Positions 33,580 to 41,977 of a stretch of DNA of 64,000 bases are shown in pieces. Location of the stretch: the NCBI RefSeq assembly GCF_003258605.2, contig NZ_CP031264.1, forward strand, positions 3,348,001 through 3,412,000, read 5' to 3'. The notes below the pieces were generated by a model. It ran no database searches, had not been told where the DNA came from, and saw nothing but the letters and a program-made list of their open reading frames with translations. How positions within the stretch are numbered: the first letter of the stretch is position 1; each line of letters opens with the position of its first letter. Both the position numbers and the translations under genes were made by a program. The DNA comes from Peterkaempfera bronchialis. GTDB lineage: Bacteria; Actinomycetota; Actinomycetes; Streptomycetales; Streptomycetaceae.

Positions 33580-35065
33580 CTGTGATGGTCTCTTCGTTCA
33601 GCGCCAGCTGGGTCGGGTCACTCTCGCGCAGTTCCTTCAGCCTCTTCGCGAACTGCAGCGCGTCGTCCGCGTCCTCGTAGTAGCCCTTCTTGATGGCCTT
33701 CTCCAGGGACTCGAACAGGCCGGCCCGTCGGGTCATGGTCCGGTACTGTCGCTCGATCGCGAGGAGCTCGCGGGTCATCGAGAAGTGGATCGGGTCGTCT
33801 TCGCAGGCTTCCTTGAGCAGTCCGATCTCCTCCGCCCCCAGGACGAGCTGCTCGTCCAGCGGCAGCCCCGGGAACTTCTCGCCGGTCGCCTCCTCGTAGA
33901 TGCCAGGCAGCGAGTCCTCGACCTCGTGCTTCTCGAACACCCAGAGCCGGCGGATCTCGTGCAGCTCGGCCATCGAGATCAGTTCGATGCCGCGGACGTG
34001 CTCCGGAGCTTTCTTGCGGACCTGCGTCTGGGCGCCGAGGAGCTTGCGCAGCCAGTCCTCGCGCGCGGACTGCTTGTAGGGCCCGGGAATGGTCCGGTCG
34101 CCGTCACCGAGCAGCTGGACGTTGCCGTTCATCCGACGGAAGTCCCGCGTCTGGCTCTCGTTGTTGACGTCGTCGAGCTCGTTGCGGAGCTTAAGCAGGG
34201 GCCGCATCCACTGCTTCTCGTCGTCGTTGCGGATCATGGCGGTCATCGACTTGTCCTGCTCCACCAGCGTGCACGTCCAGCATCCGAACCGGCTGTCTCC
34301 GCACGAGGGTGTGCTGTCGTCGACGACCAGCGGGCACTCGGAGTCATCCGACGCGCCCTGGTACATCGTCAGCAGCTCCTTGTTCTTGTGCCCCCACGGA
34401 TTGGGGTACTGCATCAAGAACGCCCAGACCTCCTCGGTCGACCACGCCTCGATCGGGCTGTAGACCAGGGAGTTGGGGAGGTTGCCGTTCGGGGAGAGAC
34501 GGTCTCGGACCCGCCGCTTCTCGTGCCGAGCCATCGCCCGAGCCCGCGCCTGGCTCTCCGTCTTGCGGATGCCCAGTACGAGGATGGCCTCCCCGTGCCG
34601 GCGCACGACGCGACGGATGAAACTGTTCGAAGGCTTGATCTTCAGCCGCTCCGTGCACCACCTGAACTTCGGCCGGGGCGCCGGGTAACCCTTGCCGATC
34701 AGGCTGACCCAGAAGGTGTCCTTGATCTCCGGCGTGAGCTTGTGCGACTCGATGGGGAGCTGCTGTTCCTGCGCCGCCGTGCGCATGGTGTCCAGCGACT
34801 GACCGACCCATGCCGCGACGACGGGGTTCTCGACCAGGGTGTCCGTGCTGATCACGTGAACCGGCTTGGCACGCTGATCAGCCGGCAGGCCCTTCAGCGC
34901 GAGCCACACCAGTTGGAGGACGGCGGTGGAGTCCTTGCCGCCGCTGTACCCGATCACCCAGGGGACGTCGTCGGCGACGTAGAGCTCGCGGATCTCGTCC
35001 GTCAGTTCAGCGACGACCTCCGCCAGGGGCCTGTCCTGGAACGCCGCCGCCTTCGGGGTGGTCAT
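33566..35065 (-). CDS. dndC: DNA sulfur modification protein DndC (PAPS reductase/ATP-sulfurylase family)
   Basis: A 499-residue protein starting MTTPKAAAFQD at ATG 35065, which overlaps the dndB stop (ATGA). The ATP pyrophosphatase loop GYSGGKDST is at residues ~37-45, and the cysteine set SCGDSRFGCWTC near residue 260 is the typical DndC iron-sulfur/persulfide site. DndC activates the DNA backbone and delivers sulfur received from DndA. All key residues are present, so the gene looks functional. Confidence 0.95.
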   Translation of the reverse strand: MTTPKAAAFQDRPLAEVVAELTDEIRELYVADDVPWVIGYSGGKDSTAVLQLVWLALKGLPADQRAKPVHVISTDTLVENPVVAAWVGQSLDTMRTAAQEQQLPIESHKLTPEIKDTFWVSLIGKGYPAPRPKFRWCTERLKIKPSNSFIRRVVRRHGEAILVLGIRKTESQARARAMARHEKRRVRDRLSPNGNLPNSLVYSPIEAWSTEEVWAFLMQYPNPWGHKNKELLTMYQGASDDSECPLVVDDSTPSCGDSRFGCWTCTLVEQDKSMTAMIRNDDEKQWMRPLLKLRNELDDVNNESQTRDFRRMNGNVQLLGDGDRTIPGPYKQSAREDWLRKLLGAQTQVRKKAPEHVRGIELISMAELHEIRRLWVFEKHEVEDSLPGIYEEATGEKFPGLPLDEQLVLGAEEIGLLKEACEDDPIHFSMTRELLAIERQYRTMTRRAGLFESLEKAIKKGYYEDADDALQFAKRLKELRESDPTQLALNEETITDAPA

Positions 35066-36192
35066 GAATCTCCTCGCAGGTAGGCGTCTTCGACACGCTG
35101 TTCCTCGGCGCTCAGGTCGAGCTTCAGGTGCTGACGCAGATAGTTCACGGTCAATGTCAGGTTTTGGTGGCTCTTGGACACCCGCCCGGCCACGAGTGCC
35201 CGCCCCTCCCAGTCGGTGTTGGCGCGCGACCAGTCCACCGAGGACAGGCGTTTGAGCGCTGGGGTCCAGGTCCGTGGTGTCAGCGACTTGCGCAACAGGG
35301 AGTTGCCCACCCGTCCGAGCGCATGCAGTGCGATGCCGTGGCTGTGCAGATAGTCGCGACGGACGTCCGACGCCGTTAGTTCCCGGTGCCGCACCAACTT
35401 CCACTCCGGGATCACCCCGTCCACCGCGGCCCAGTACGCCTCAGCCAACTCTCGGGACTGGTCCTTGGTGATCTCCAGGCCCTGCAGCAGCGACTGGGTG
35501 GCGTAGTACACCGAGCTCAAGGTGAAGAGCTTGCGCGAGCGCTGGGACAGCGTGCTCGACTCCATCTCCACGTGTCCCTTGAACACCGGCGCCCGCATCG
35601 CCAGTAGTCGCGCGGTGGTCGCCAGGTCGTCGCGGTGGTCGTACAGCACCCCGATCGAACGCGGTGGGCGTACTGCGTGCCGGTTCAGGTCAGCGAACAT
35701 CTGCTGACAGCGAGCGAGGCCTGCGTCGTGGAAGAACACCACGGCGATGGTCTCCTCGCCGAGTTCGGGGTTCTCCTTCAGCGCTTGCTCGATCGCGGCA
35801 CGCCGGTGCTGGCCGTCGTTGATCAGGAACCGGGCGGCCATCGAGATCCGGATCTGTCCGGCGCGCATACCGACGCCGCTGTCCGCGATGCCCTCGAAGC
35901 GGATGTCCCCGTCGACGGAGGCGGTCAACGCACTGAAGACGTAGTCCGTGGGGTTGTCGACGATGTAGCGGGTCAGAGCCGGCAAGCGCCCCTTGTTCAA
36001 GATCCGTTGAGCGCGCACCTCGGGCGCGAGCTCGTCCTCGTCGAAGAGGAAGATCTTCGGGATGAGCCGCAGCGGACACATGGACACGTAGAACTCGCGC
36101 CCCGCCTGGATGCCGCGGATGGCCGGGAAAACGTACTCGAAACCGGCAGACGTGGCCGGCTCGGCAGACTGAGAAGCGACAGAAGATCCCAC
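35062..36192 (-). CDS. dndB: DNA sulfur modification protein DndB (DGQHR regulator)
   Basis: A 376-residue DGQHR-domain protein (INDGQHRRAA near residue 124). DndB is dispensable for the chemistry but controls modification frequency and, in studied systems, represses dnd transcription. It is the first gene of the leftward operon, 74 bp from the divergent dndA. The palindrome at 36207-36228 in that gap is a candidate for its own binding site. Confidence 0.93.
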   Translation of the reverse strand: MGSSVASQSAEPATSAGFEYVFPAIRGIQAGREFYVSMCPLRLIPKIFLFDEDELAPEVRAQRILNKGRLPALTRYIVDNPTDYVFSALTASVDGDIRFEGIADSGVGMRAGQIRISMAARFLINDGQHRRAAIEQALKENPELGEETIAVVFFHDAGLARCQQMFADLNRHAVRPPRSIGVLYDHRDDLATTARLLAMRAPVFKGHVEMESSTLSQRSRKLFTLSSVYYATQSLLQGLEITKDQSRELAEAYWAAVDGVIPEWKLVRHRELTASDVRRDYLHSHGIALHALGRVGNSLLRKSLTPRTWTPALKRLSSVDWSRANTDWEGRALVAGRVSKSHQNLTLTVNYLRQHLKLDLSAEEQRVEDAYLRGDS

Positions 36193-36206
36193 CCGCTCAC
36201 GCTATC

Positions 36207-36228
36207 GTACGTCAGGTAAATGACGTAC
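36207..36228. promoter_or_regulatory. palindromic operator in the dndB-dndA divergent promoter
   Basis: GTACGTCA (36207-36214) and its exact complement TGACGTAC (36221-36228) flank six bases. On the minus strand TACGAT (36204-36209) could be the -10 box of dndB, so a protein bound here would block that promoter. DndB is the natural candidate regulator. Confidence 0.6.
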
Positions 36229-36266
36229 ACGACGTGCGAAATAACGCTCGAAGGTGGTTTGGTTCG

Positions 36267-37412
36267 ATGGTGACGTACCTCGACGCGGCGGCGACGACGC
36301 CCGTGGACCAGCGAGTGGCCGATGTCGTCCTGCACTGGATGACCGCGGAGTTCGGCAACGCAGGCAGCCGTCACGAGTACGGCACACGGGCCAAGCGCGC
36401 AGTCGAACGGGCGCGTGAGTACCTGGCGGGCACGGTGGGAGCCGAACCAGATGAACTGATCTTCACCAGCGGTGCCACGGAGAGCAACAACATCGCCCTG
36501 CTGGGGCTCGCGCCCCACGGCGAGCGGACCGGGCGGCGACACATCATCACCTCCGCCATCGAGCACAAGGCGGTCCTGGAGCCGCTGGAACACCTGGCCG
36601 GACGCGGGTTCGAGGTGGACTTCATCAAGCCTGGCCCCTCTGGCAGGGTCGAGGTGGAGGCGGTCATGGAGCGGCTGCGTCCGGACACCCTCCTCGTGTC
36701 ACTGATGCACGTGAATAACGAGACCGGGGTGATCCAGCCCGTTGCCGACCTCGCGCGCGAACTGCGGACCACGGCGACGTACCTGCATGTCGACGCGGCC
36801 CAGGGATACGGCAAGATCCCGGACGATCTGGTTGCCCCGATCGACATGATCAGCATCAGTGGACACAAGATCGGCGCCCCTAAGGGCGTGGGAGCTCTCG
36901 TCACCCGCCGACGGGAGGACCTCGACGACGAGCGGCCCCCTCTCGAGCCGATCATGTTCGGCGGTGGGCAGGAGCGGAAGCTGCGTCCTGGCACCCTGCC
37001 CGTTCCCCTGATCATGGGTCTGGCGGAGGCTTCACGGATCTTCGAGGACGAGCGAGCACAGTGGCAGGCCGGGGCGGAGGAGGTGCGCTCTCGGCTTCTC
37101 GAGGGACTGGCCGGTGTGCGTTTTCACGTCAACGGTGCCCAGGAGCACGTCGTTCCGCACATCCTCAACCTCTCCTTCGAGGAGGTCGACTCCGAGGCGT
37201 TCCTCGTCACGCTCAAGGACCTGGTTGCGGTCGCGACCGGGTCCGCTTGCACGAGCGCCTCGTACACCCCCAGCCACGTGCTCACCGCCATGGGTCTGCC
37301 CGACAACGTGGCCTCCAACGGACTGCGGTTCTCGTGGTTCCCCGCGCAGGTCGACGGCCTGGACGTCGCCGAGCTCGCCCGCGGCGTCGAGAAGCTGCGC
37401 CGCCGGGGCTGA
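36267..37412 (+). CDS. dndA: cysteine desulfurase DndA
   Basis: A 381-residue NifS/IscS-type enzyme starting MVTYLDAAATTP at ATG 36267. The PLP lysine is in SGHK near residue 200, and the catalytic cysteine in the SACTSAS loop near residue 326. It takes sulfur from cysteine as a persulfide and passes it to DndC. Its location next to dndBCDE identifies it as DndA rather than a housekeeping IscS. It is transcribed away from dndB and converges on the methyltransferase gene with only 3 bp between the stops. Confidence 0.93.
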   Translation: MVTYLDAAATTPVDQRVADVVLHWMTAEFGNAGSRHEYGTRAKRAVERAREYLAGTVGAEPDELIFTSGATESNNIALLGLAPHGERTGRRHIITSAIEHKAVLEPLEHLAGRGFEVDFIKPGPSGRVEVEAVMERLRPDTLLVSLMHVNNETGVIQPVADLARELRTTATYLHVDAAQGYGKIPDDLVAPIDMISISGHKIGAPKGVGALVTRRREDLDDERPPLEPIMFGGGQERKLRPGTLPVPLIMGLAEASRIFEDERAQWQAGAEEVRSRLLEGLAGVRFHVNGAQEHVVPHILNLSFEEVDSEAFLVTLKDLVAVATGSACTSASYTPSHVLTAMGLPDNVASNGLRFSWFPAQVDGLDVAELARGVEKLRRRG

Positions 37413-37415
37413 GCG

Positions 37416-38855
37416 TCACGGTCGGGCCCGGACGAGCCGGTGCCCGCGCAGCACCCATCCGCATCGTGTGAGTTCCTTCTCCCAGCCGTTCTCGGTCCCG
37501 ATCAGGTGTGGGTGCGCGTACAAGCCAGCCCGGGCCTCGGAGTCGGTCAGGCGCCGGTACTTGGCCGCGTCCGGGTCGTCGGGGTGGAGGAACTCGTGCT
37601 TGCGGTGCAGTAGCGGTCGGTTGTCGCGCTCACCATATGAGTGGTGGGAGGTCTCGAAGGTCCCCAGATCCACCTGGTAGGACGTCAGCAGGCGTGGATG
37701 CGGATCGCTGTCGAAGTCGGGGTAGTCCAGCCAACTGACAGCGCGGCCCCTGTGGCAGAGCTTGGCAACCGTCCAGGCCTGCGGCCTGCCAGCGGCGATC
37801 GATGCGCAGTGCTCGTACAGCCGCAGCACCGTGGGCATCTGCTCCACTGCTCGCCGATGGACGTAAAGCGCAGTCGGGGTCAGCTTCCCGACTGCGGAGG
37901 CGTTCATTGCTCCGCGGACGTAGGTGTCGTCCCGCAGCTTGAGCAGCAGCCGGTCAGCTCGCCGGCACGCCTCTTTGTACGACGAGAAGAACGCTCGGAT
38001 GTCCAGTTGTACGGTCAGGGGCAGGCTGGTGAAAGGGCCTCGACCGTTGAAGAGTTCGACTGCCAGGAACAGCAGGGTGTTGAGGGTGGTGCGCTTGGAA
38101 CCGTCCTCCACCCTGGCGGGGTCGGCTGACTCCCGGACGAGCCGGTGGACCTCGGAGGCGCGCAGGTGCCCCAACTGCTGGGCCATCGGCAGGGGCATCT
38201 CCTCCAGCCGCGGTGCACGCCCGCGCCGTTCGACGTGGTCGACCAGCGAGGCGATCGCGGAGGTCGTGTCGTCCGAGGACAGCCACTGGTCGTCGGTGAT
38301 GATCCGCCGTGCGAGGTAGTTCAGCCGCGCAGTGTCGTCCTTGAAGGCGTAGATGATCCCCGGCGAGGCCGAGACGGCCCTGACGCCCGTGACCTCCTCC
38401 ACGTAGCTCCGCAACTCGCCGGCACCGTACAGGTGCTGGAAGGTCTGGCGCCAAGTCAGAAGCCCGTCACCGAACTCCTCGCCGGTTACCTTCGCTCGTT
38501 CCCAGGTCAGGCGTGCCGAGACGATCAGCACGGTGCACGCCAGCTCCCAGGCCTGCTGAAGGGTCCACTTGCGCTCGTCGGGGTCTTCGATGACATTCAA
38601 GACGTAGGTCAGGAGTACGACCGGGGAGGGTTCGAGGTGGCCGTCGGGCTGGTAGAACGGATCCCAACCGACGGCCTCGCACCCCATGCGTCGGAGCGCC
38701 TGCACGTCCTCTCCACGCCCGCACCCGTAGTCGAGCACCGTCAGGCCTGGCAAGACCTGCTTGTCCAAGACCGCTTGGCGAGCTGGAACCGACAGGCCGC
38801 CTCCGCGGCTGATTGCAGTCAGCCGGCGGTCACTTCCCCAGCGCTCTCGGACCAC
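37416..38855 (-). CDS. DNA phosphorothioation-associated putative methyltransferase
   Basis: A 479-residue protein from GTG 38855. The N-terminal half has SAM motif I VLDYGCGRGED near residue 42 and a later LTYVLNVIEDP segment; the C-terminal half (WLDYPDFDSDPHP, HHSYG, LHRKHEFL) matches, from memory, the family annotated as phosphorothioation-associated putative methyltransferase. Substrate unknown; it may add a second mark or act on the DNA or on a Dnd protein. It converges with dndA. Confidence 0.8.
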   Translation of the reverse strand: MVRERWGSDRRLTAISRGGGLSVPARQAVLDKQVLPGLTVLDYGCGRGEDVQALRRMGCEAVGWDPFYQPDGHLEPSPVVLLTYVLNVIEDPDERKWTLQQAWELACTVLIVSARLTWERAKVTGEEFGDGLLTWRQTFQHLYGAGELRSYVEEVTGVRAVSASPGIIYAFKDDTARLNYLARRIITDDQWLSSDDTTSAIASLVDHVERRGRAPRLEEMPLPMAQQLGHLRASEVHRLVRESADPARVEDGSKRTTLNTLLFLAVELFNGRGPFTSLPLTVQLDIRAFFSSYKEACRRADRLLLKLRDDTYVRGAMNASAVGKLTPTALYVHRRAVEQMPTVLRLYEHCASIAAGRPQAWTVAKLCHRGRAVSWLDYPDFDSDPHPRLLTSYQVDLGTFETSHHSYGERDNRPLLHRKHEFLHPDDPDAAKYRRLTDSEARAGLYAHPHLIGTENGWEKELTRCGWVLRGHRLVRARP

Positions 38856-39235
38856 TAAGCCACGACCTCACACGGTTGGTCGACGAAGAACCGAACCCAC
38901 GCAGCAAGCCCGGAGGAGAGAGCGCCTCCCCAGAGGTTCTCGGTACGTCGTGGCCTAGCTGAGTGGCCGAAATCAGCGGTCTGCCAGGGCGGTTCCACCC
39001 CACGATAGCCTGCGGTGGGGCGGTGCTGGCTTCGTTAGCCTGTCAAGACGCTCGTTGGAGTGGAACTACGTCGAGCACCAGCTCCACGGCCACATCGCGC
39101 TGATCACTGATGCGGAGAAGCGGACGGTGCGCCAACCGCGACGTGGACCAGCGCTGGCGGCGTCAATAGCATCCGCCAACCTCCGTCCGCCCGGACTTCG
39201 ACGTAGCCGTCCGCCACCGCCGGGGCCGACGTACG
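38856..39235. other. 380-bp gap with a possible structured RNA at 38862-38959
   Basis: No gene is convincing here. About 100 bases can fold into an outer stem (AAGCCACGAC near 38863 with GTCGTGGCCT near 38949, 9 of 10 paired) enclosing a GGTT/AACC hairpin and a GGAGG/CCTCC hairpin; an AGAACC segment could alternatively pair with a downstream GGTTCT. It lies upstream of the methyltransferase gene on the opposite strand. Function unknown. Confidence 0.3.
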
Positions 39236-40691
39236 GTGCGGCCTGTGAAGTCCTCACTGGCTCCAACCGAGATCCAGGCCGAACTGCTGCGCTGGGTCGC
39301 CGCCAACCCCGGTGGCGAGATCGAGTCGCGCAAGTCGAACACCTTGTGGGCTCTCGAGCAGCGGAAGCTCGTCGAGCGGAAGTTCTCCATCACGAAGCAG
39401 GGCTACCAAGTCCAAACCGCAGCCGTCACCGAGCAGGGCAAGTACTACCTGAAGCACGGACGGCACCCGGAGGAGGTCGAACGCGAGGCCCAGCGCAACG
39501 CCCGTGACCCGGAAACGGCGAAGGATGCCCCGGTCGACGGGGCTGAGCTGATTCGCCCAGCTCGAGGCCGCCGGCGGGAACATCACCGTCCCGGACCCAG
39601 GCGTCGCGGCCCGAGGCCGGTGGACCAGAGTATTCTACCACGCGGTAAACAACGACCTCCTGCCACCAGGGCACAAGCTGAGGCTCACCGGTCGCGAGAA
39701 GGGGGACCTCAAGCTGCGGCTCCTCGACCCCGCGAAGGAGCCTCCACCGCCCCCGCCGGTGCCAGTCGTCGAGGTGCCTACCGATCTCGCGCATGCACAC
39801 CCCCTGATCACAGCTACGCGCAAGGCCCTGGGCCGACGCCAGACGGGGACGGCCGACACTCGTGGACAGCAGGGGGTCGTGCCGATCCGTGTCTCCATGC
39901 CGCTCGTGGACCGGGCCTTGCGGATCATGCAAGGCCTCCTCGCCGAGGCCGAGCTGCGGGGCTACACAGTGGAGGCCCGCGCGGTTGAGGCACTCCGGAG
40001 ACGGGACGAGCCAAGGACCGCGGTCGTGATCATCATGCAGGGGCACGCGTTTCCTCTGGAGATCTGCGAACGCACCACCAAGCAACCGCATGAGCCGACG
40101 GCCAGAGAGCTGCGCGACGCCGAGCGCGAGCCGGCGTGGATGCGCAAGCGCATCCCGAAGTACGACCATGTGCCCGACGGACGGCTCATGATCGACGCTC
40201 CTGGTCATGACCAGACCTACGGATACCGCCAGTACGACTGCTCGGACGGGACGCGCTGGACCATCGAATCGCGCCTGGGCTACCTCCTCGCAGCCATCGA
40301 GGAGCGGGCTGAACGGGCCGAAGAGAAGCGGATCCAGGCCGAGCAGGCAGAGCAGCTACGGAAACAGCGCTGGCTCGAAGCCGTTGACGAAGCTCACCAG
40401 AGGCTGATCCGCGACCACAGGATCAAGGCGCTCGAACAGCAACTGGAAACCCGGCGGACGGCCAACGAGATCCGCGCCCTCTGCGCCTCGGTACGCGAGA
40501 GCGTCACCGATACCCCCAGCGACGCGACCATCGAGTGGCTTCGCTGGGCGGAGGCGCACGCCGACTCCATCGACCCGGTGATCGCTGGCGTGGCCCTTCC
40601 GCCCGACCCGCCACCCAGCCGACAGAATCTTGCGCCCTACCTCGGCTCACAGAACGCCCACGCCTATCCCTGGCCGTTCCCGAACCACTGA
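39236..40691 (+). pseudogene. hypothetical coiled-coil protein, disrupted by a one-base insertion
   Basis: From GTG 39236 (or 39245) the frame encodes a winged-helix-like N-terminus (LLRWVAANPGG, then a Lys/Arg-rich segment). At ~39554 an extra C shifts coding sense (GAGCTGATT-C-GCCCAG) into the frame that runs to TGA 40691. The joined ~485-residue product has a charged coiled coil near residues 355-400 and a conserved-looking TIEWLRWAEAHADSIDP terminus. It is a paralogue of the intact gene at 41978-43672. Function unknown. The single-base lesion may be genuine decay or an assembly error. Confidence 0.65.
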
Positions 40692-40861
40692 TCCGTCCAC
40701 GCACCGGTTGACGCCAACCCTGACCCCAACCGTCCCGAACGATGGCGCCCGACGGCGGCCTTCCACGGACGGCAGAATCGCCCAAACCAGGGCATCTCAC
40801 CGCCCCGGCTTGGCCTGAAAAGCGGAAGGTCCCCGGTTCGACGTCAACCCTAGCGACGGCT

Positions 40862-41049
40862 GAGGCCGCCCGACAGGACCAGGGACTCCGGCGGGTCCCG
40901 ATGAGGAGGAGGCTCGAGCCGGCCCTCGTCCACTGGGTGTCGCCGTCGGCGATGGTGCCACCGCCGCCGTGCGAGTCCTGGTGGATGAAGGTGCCGTCGA
41001 TGATGTAAGTGACCGTCTCGAAGCCGCGGTGCGGATGCCAAGTGGGCCC
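40862..41049 (-). pseudogene. pirin family protein, middle fragment (broken host copy, piece 2 of 3)
   Basis: About 190 bp closely similar to the central part of the intact pirin at 44572-45528, including the metal-binding HPHRGFETV segment and FIHQDSHGGGG. Small indels near 40900-40930 put the distal part out of frame. Roughly 85 bp of the ancestral gene between this piece and the C-terminal piece are missing. The upstream 40692-40861 stretch holds nothing recognisable. Confidence 0.85.
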
Positions 41050-41075
41050 TTGGGCTATATCAGGGCTGTCGCCAC
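41030..41075. other. hybrid attachment site (B arm plus P' arm) of a phiC31-like serine integrase element
   Basis: Pirin sequence (GGATGCCAAGTGGGCC) runs into the core CCTTGGGCT (41048-41056) and then into non-pirin sequence with TCAG at the same distance from TTG as in phiC31 attP. Joined with the right-hand site, the pirin halves rebuild a sequence very close to the phiC31 attB of S. coelicolor as I remember it. Confidence 0.7.
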
Positions 41076-41777
41076 AGCAAGCTGCGCGGCGAGGATCCTG
41101 AGCTTCGGGAGGTAGCCCTCGATGTCGTCGATCACCTGACGGAGGTCGGCGGCGCTGAGGTCCGTCCAATCGTCGAGATGCATTCCGCAGGTGGGTACAC
41201 CGTCGTAGGTCGCCAGGAACGCACTGAGATAGGCCCTGTCTCGGCCAGTGTTGCGGGAGCCGCCGACGGCGAGGGTGATCTCCGCACCCTCGCAGTCGTG
41301 GTGCGGTGCGGCACCCTTCAGACACCAGGAATGAGTACCACAGTCGTCGATGCGCAGGCGGTCGGTGTCGGTCTGCGCGGCGCTGGCCGCAGCTAGGCGG
41401 TCGACCTCCTCGTCGATGCGGTTGGCCTGGTCACGCAACTGTGCGCCAAAGCTACGGGCCTCGTCCTGATTCATCTCCAGGTCGGCGTGGTGGCCCCATG
41501 CCTCAATGATCGGTGCGCAGCCCTCCTCGGCGAGCCACGTGCGGCGGACCGTGAGGATCGGAGTCTCGGCAGGACCGTAGACAGTGTGCTCGGGGCCGTG
41601 GTGGTCGAACTGATTGCACAGAGGCACCTGGGTGCTCCGGGCGAAGTGATCTGTGACGCAGCCGGGCAGCTTGGTACACGACTGCGTGGCTGTCGGCGCT
41701 GGCGTCGGGTTGGATGCCACACGCGACGAGGCTGCGGGCTGCAGGGGAAAGTAGCTGGGGGAGGCATTGTCCGGCAT
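41055..41777 (-). CDS. hypothetical protein (DUF6907-like)
   Basis: A 240-residue protein ending at TAG on the att core itself. Central HHADLEMNQDEARSF and later LRIDDCGTHSWCLKGAA and HHDCEG segments recall small Streptomyces phage/plasmid proteins of the DUF6907 type, with His/Cys-rich clusters that could bind metal. The C-terminal half is helical. Function unknown. Promoter and start lie in the 200-bp gap before the divergent gene at 41978. Confidence 0.5.
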   Translation of the reverse strand: MPDNASPSYFPLQPAASSRVASNPTPAPTATQSCTKLPGCVTDHFARSTQVPLCNQFDHHGPEHTVYGPAETPILTVRRTWLAEEGCAPIIEAWGHHADLEMNQDEARSFGAQLRDQANRIDEEVDRLAAASAAQTDTDRLRIDDCGTHSWCLKGAAPHHDCEGAEITLAVGGSRNTGRDRAYLSAFLATYDGVPTCGMHLDDWTDLSAADLRQVIDDIEGYLPKLRILAAQLAVATALI

Positions 41778-41977
41778 GACACTCCGTAGGTCGTGGGAAT
41801 CGACGTACCCGTGACCTTTCCAGTGACCGTGGGATGTCTGGAGCTAAGTTGAGAAACCGTGCTGACGCACGTCGCCGAACGGATACGTTGGTCGGGCTGT
41901 GAGCTCGCACCGGCTGTGAATTCGAGGAACCATCCCCGGAGTCGCCCGCCAGTTCGTCTCGGCGTGAGTCGGCAGGA

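Larger units (their letters stand above)
2039..40861. mobile_element. accessory island inserted in the pirin gene (element A)
   Basis: The pirin reading frame breaks off at ~2038 and resumes, about 85 bp further into the gene, at ~40862. Everything between is foreign to pirin. The left end carries mobilization-type genes (truncated replication-type gene, DnaC-like ATPase, DUF2637, MobC, relaxase), which is the signature of an actinomycete mobilizable or formerly plasmid-borne element. No integrase, excisionase or FtsK/TraB-type DNA translocase is visible, and the two ends share no obvious direct repeat. I infer a degraded integrative element with cargo (possible metabolite cluster plus Dnd defence island); the boundary positions are good to a few bases. 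Confidence 0.7.

Noticed and set aside
35062-37412. dndA as an ordinary IscS with chance proximity
   Set aside because: The divergent shared operator, adjacency to dndB and presence of all dnd partners make the DndA assignment much stronger.
40828-40850. GGTTCGA-type T-loop look-alike near the right end of element A, suggesting a tRNA attachment site
   Set aside because: The flanking bases do not form a T-stem or acceptor stem, and no matching copy was seen at the left end.
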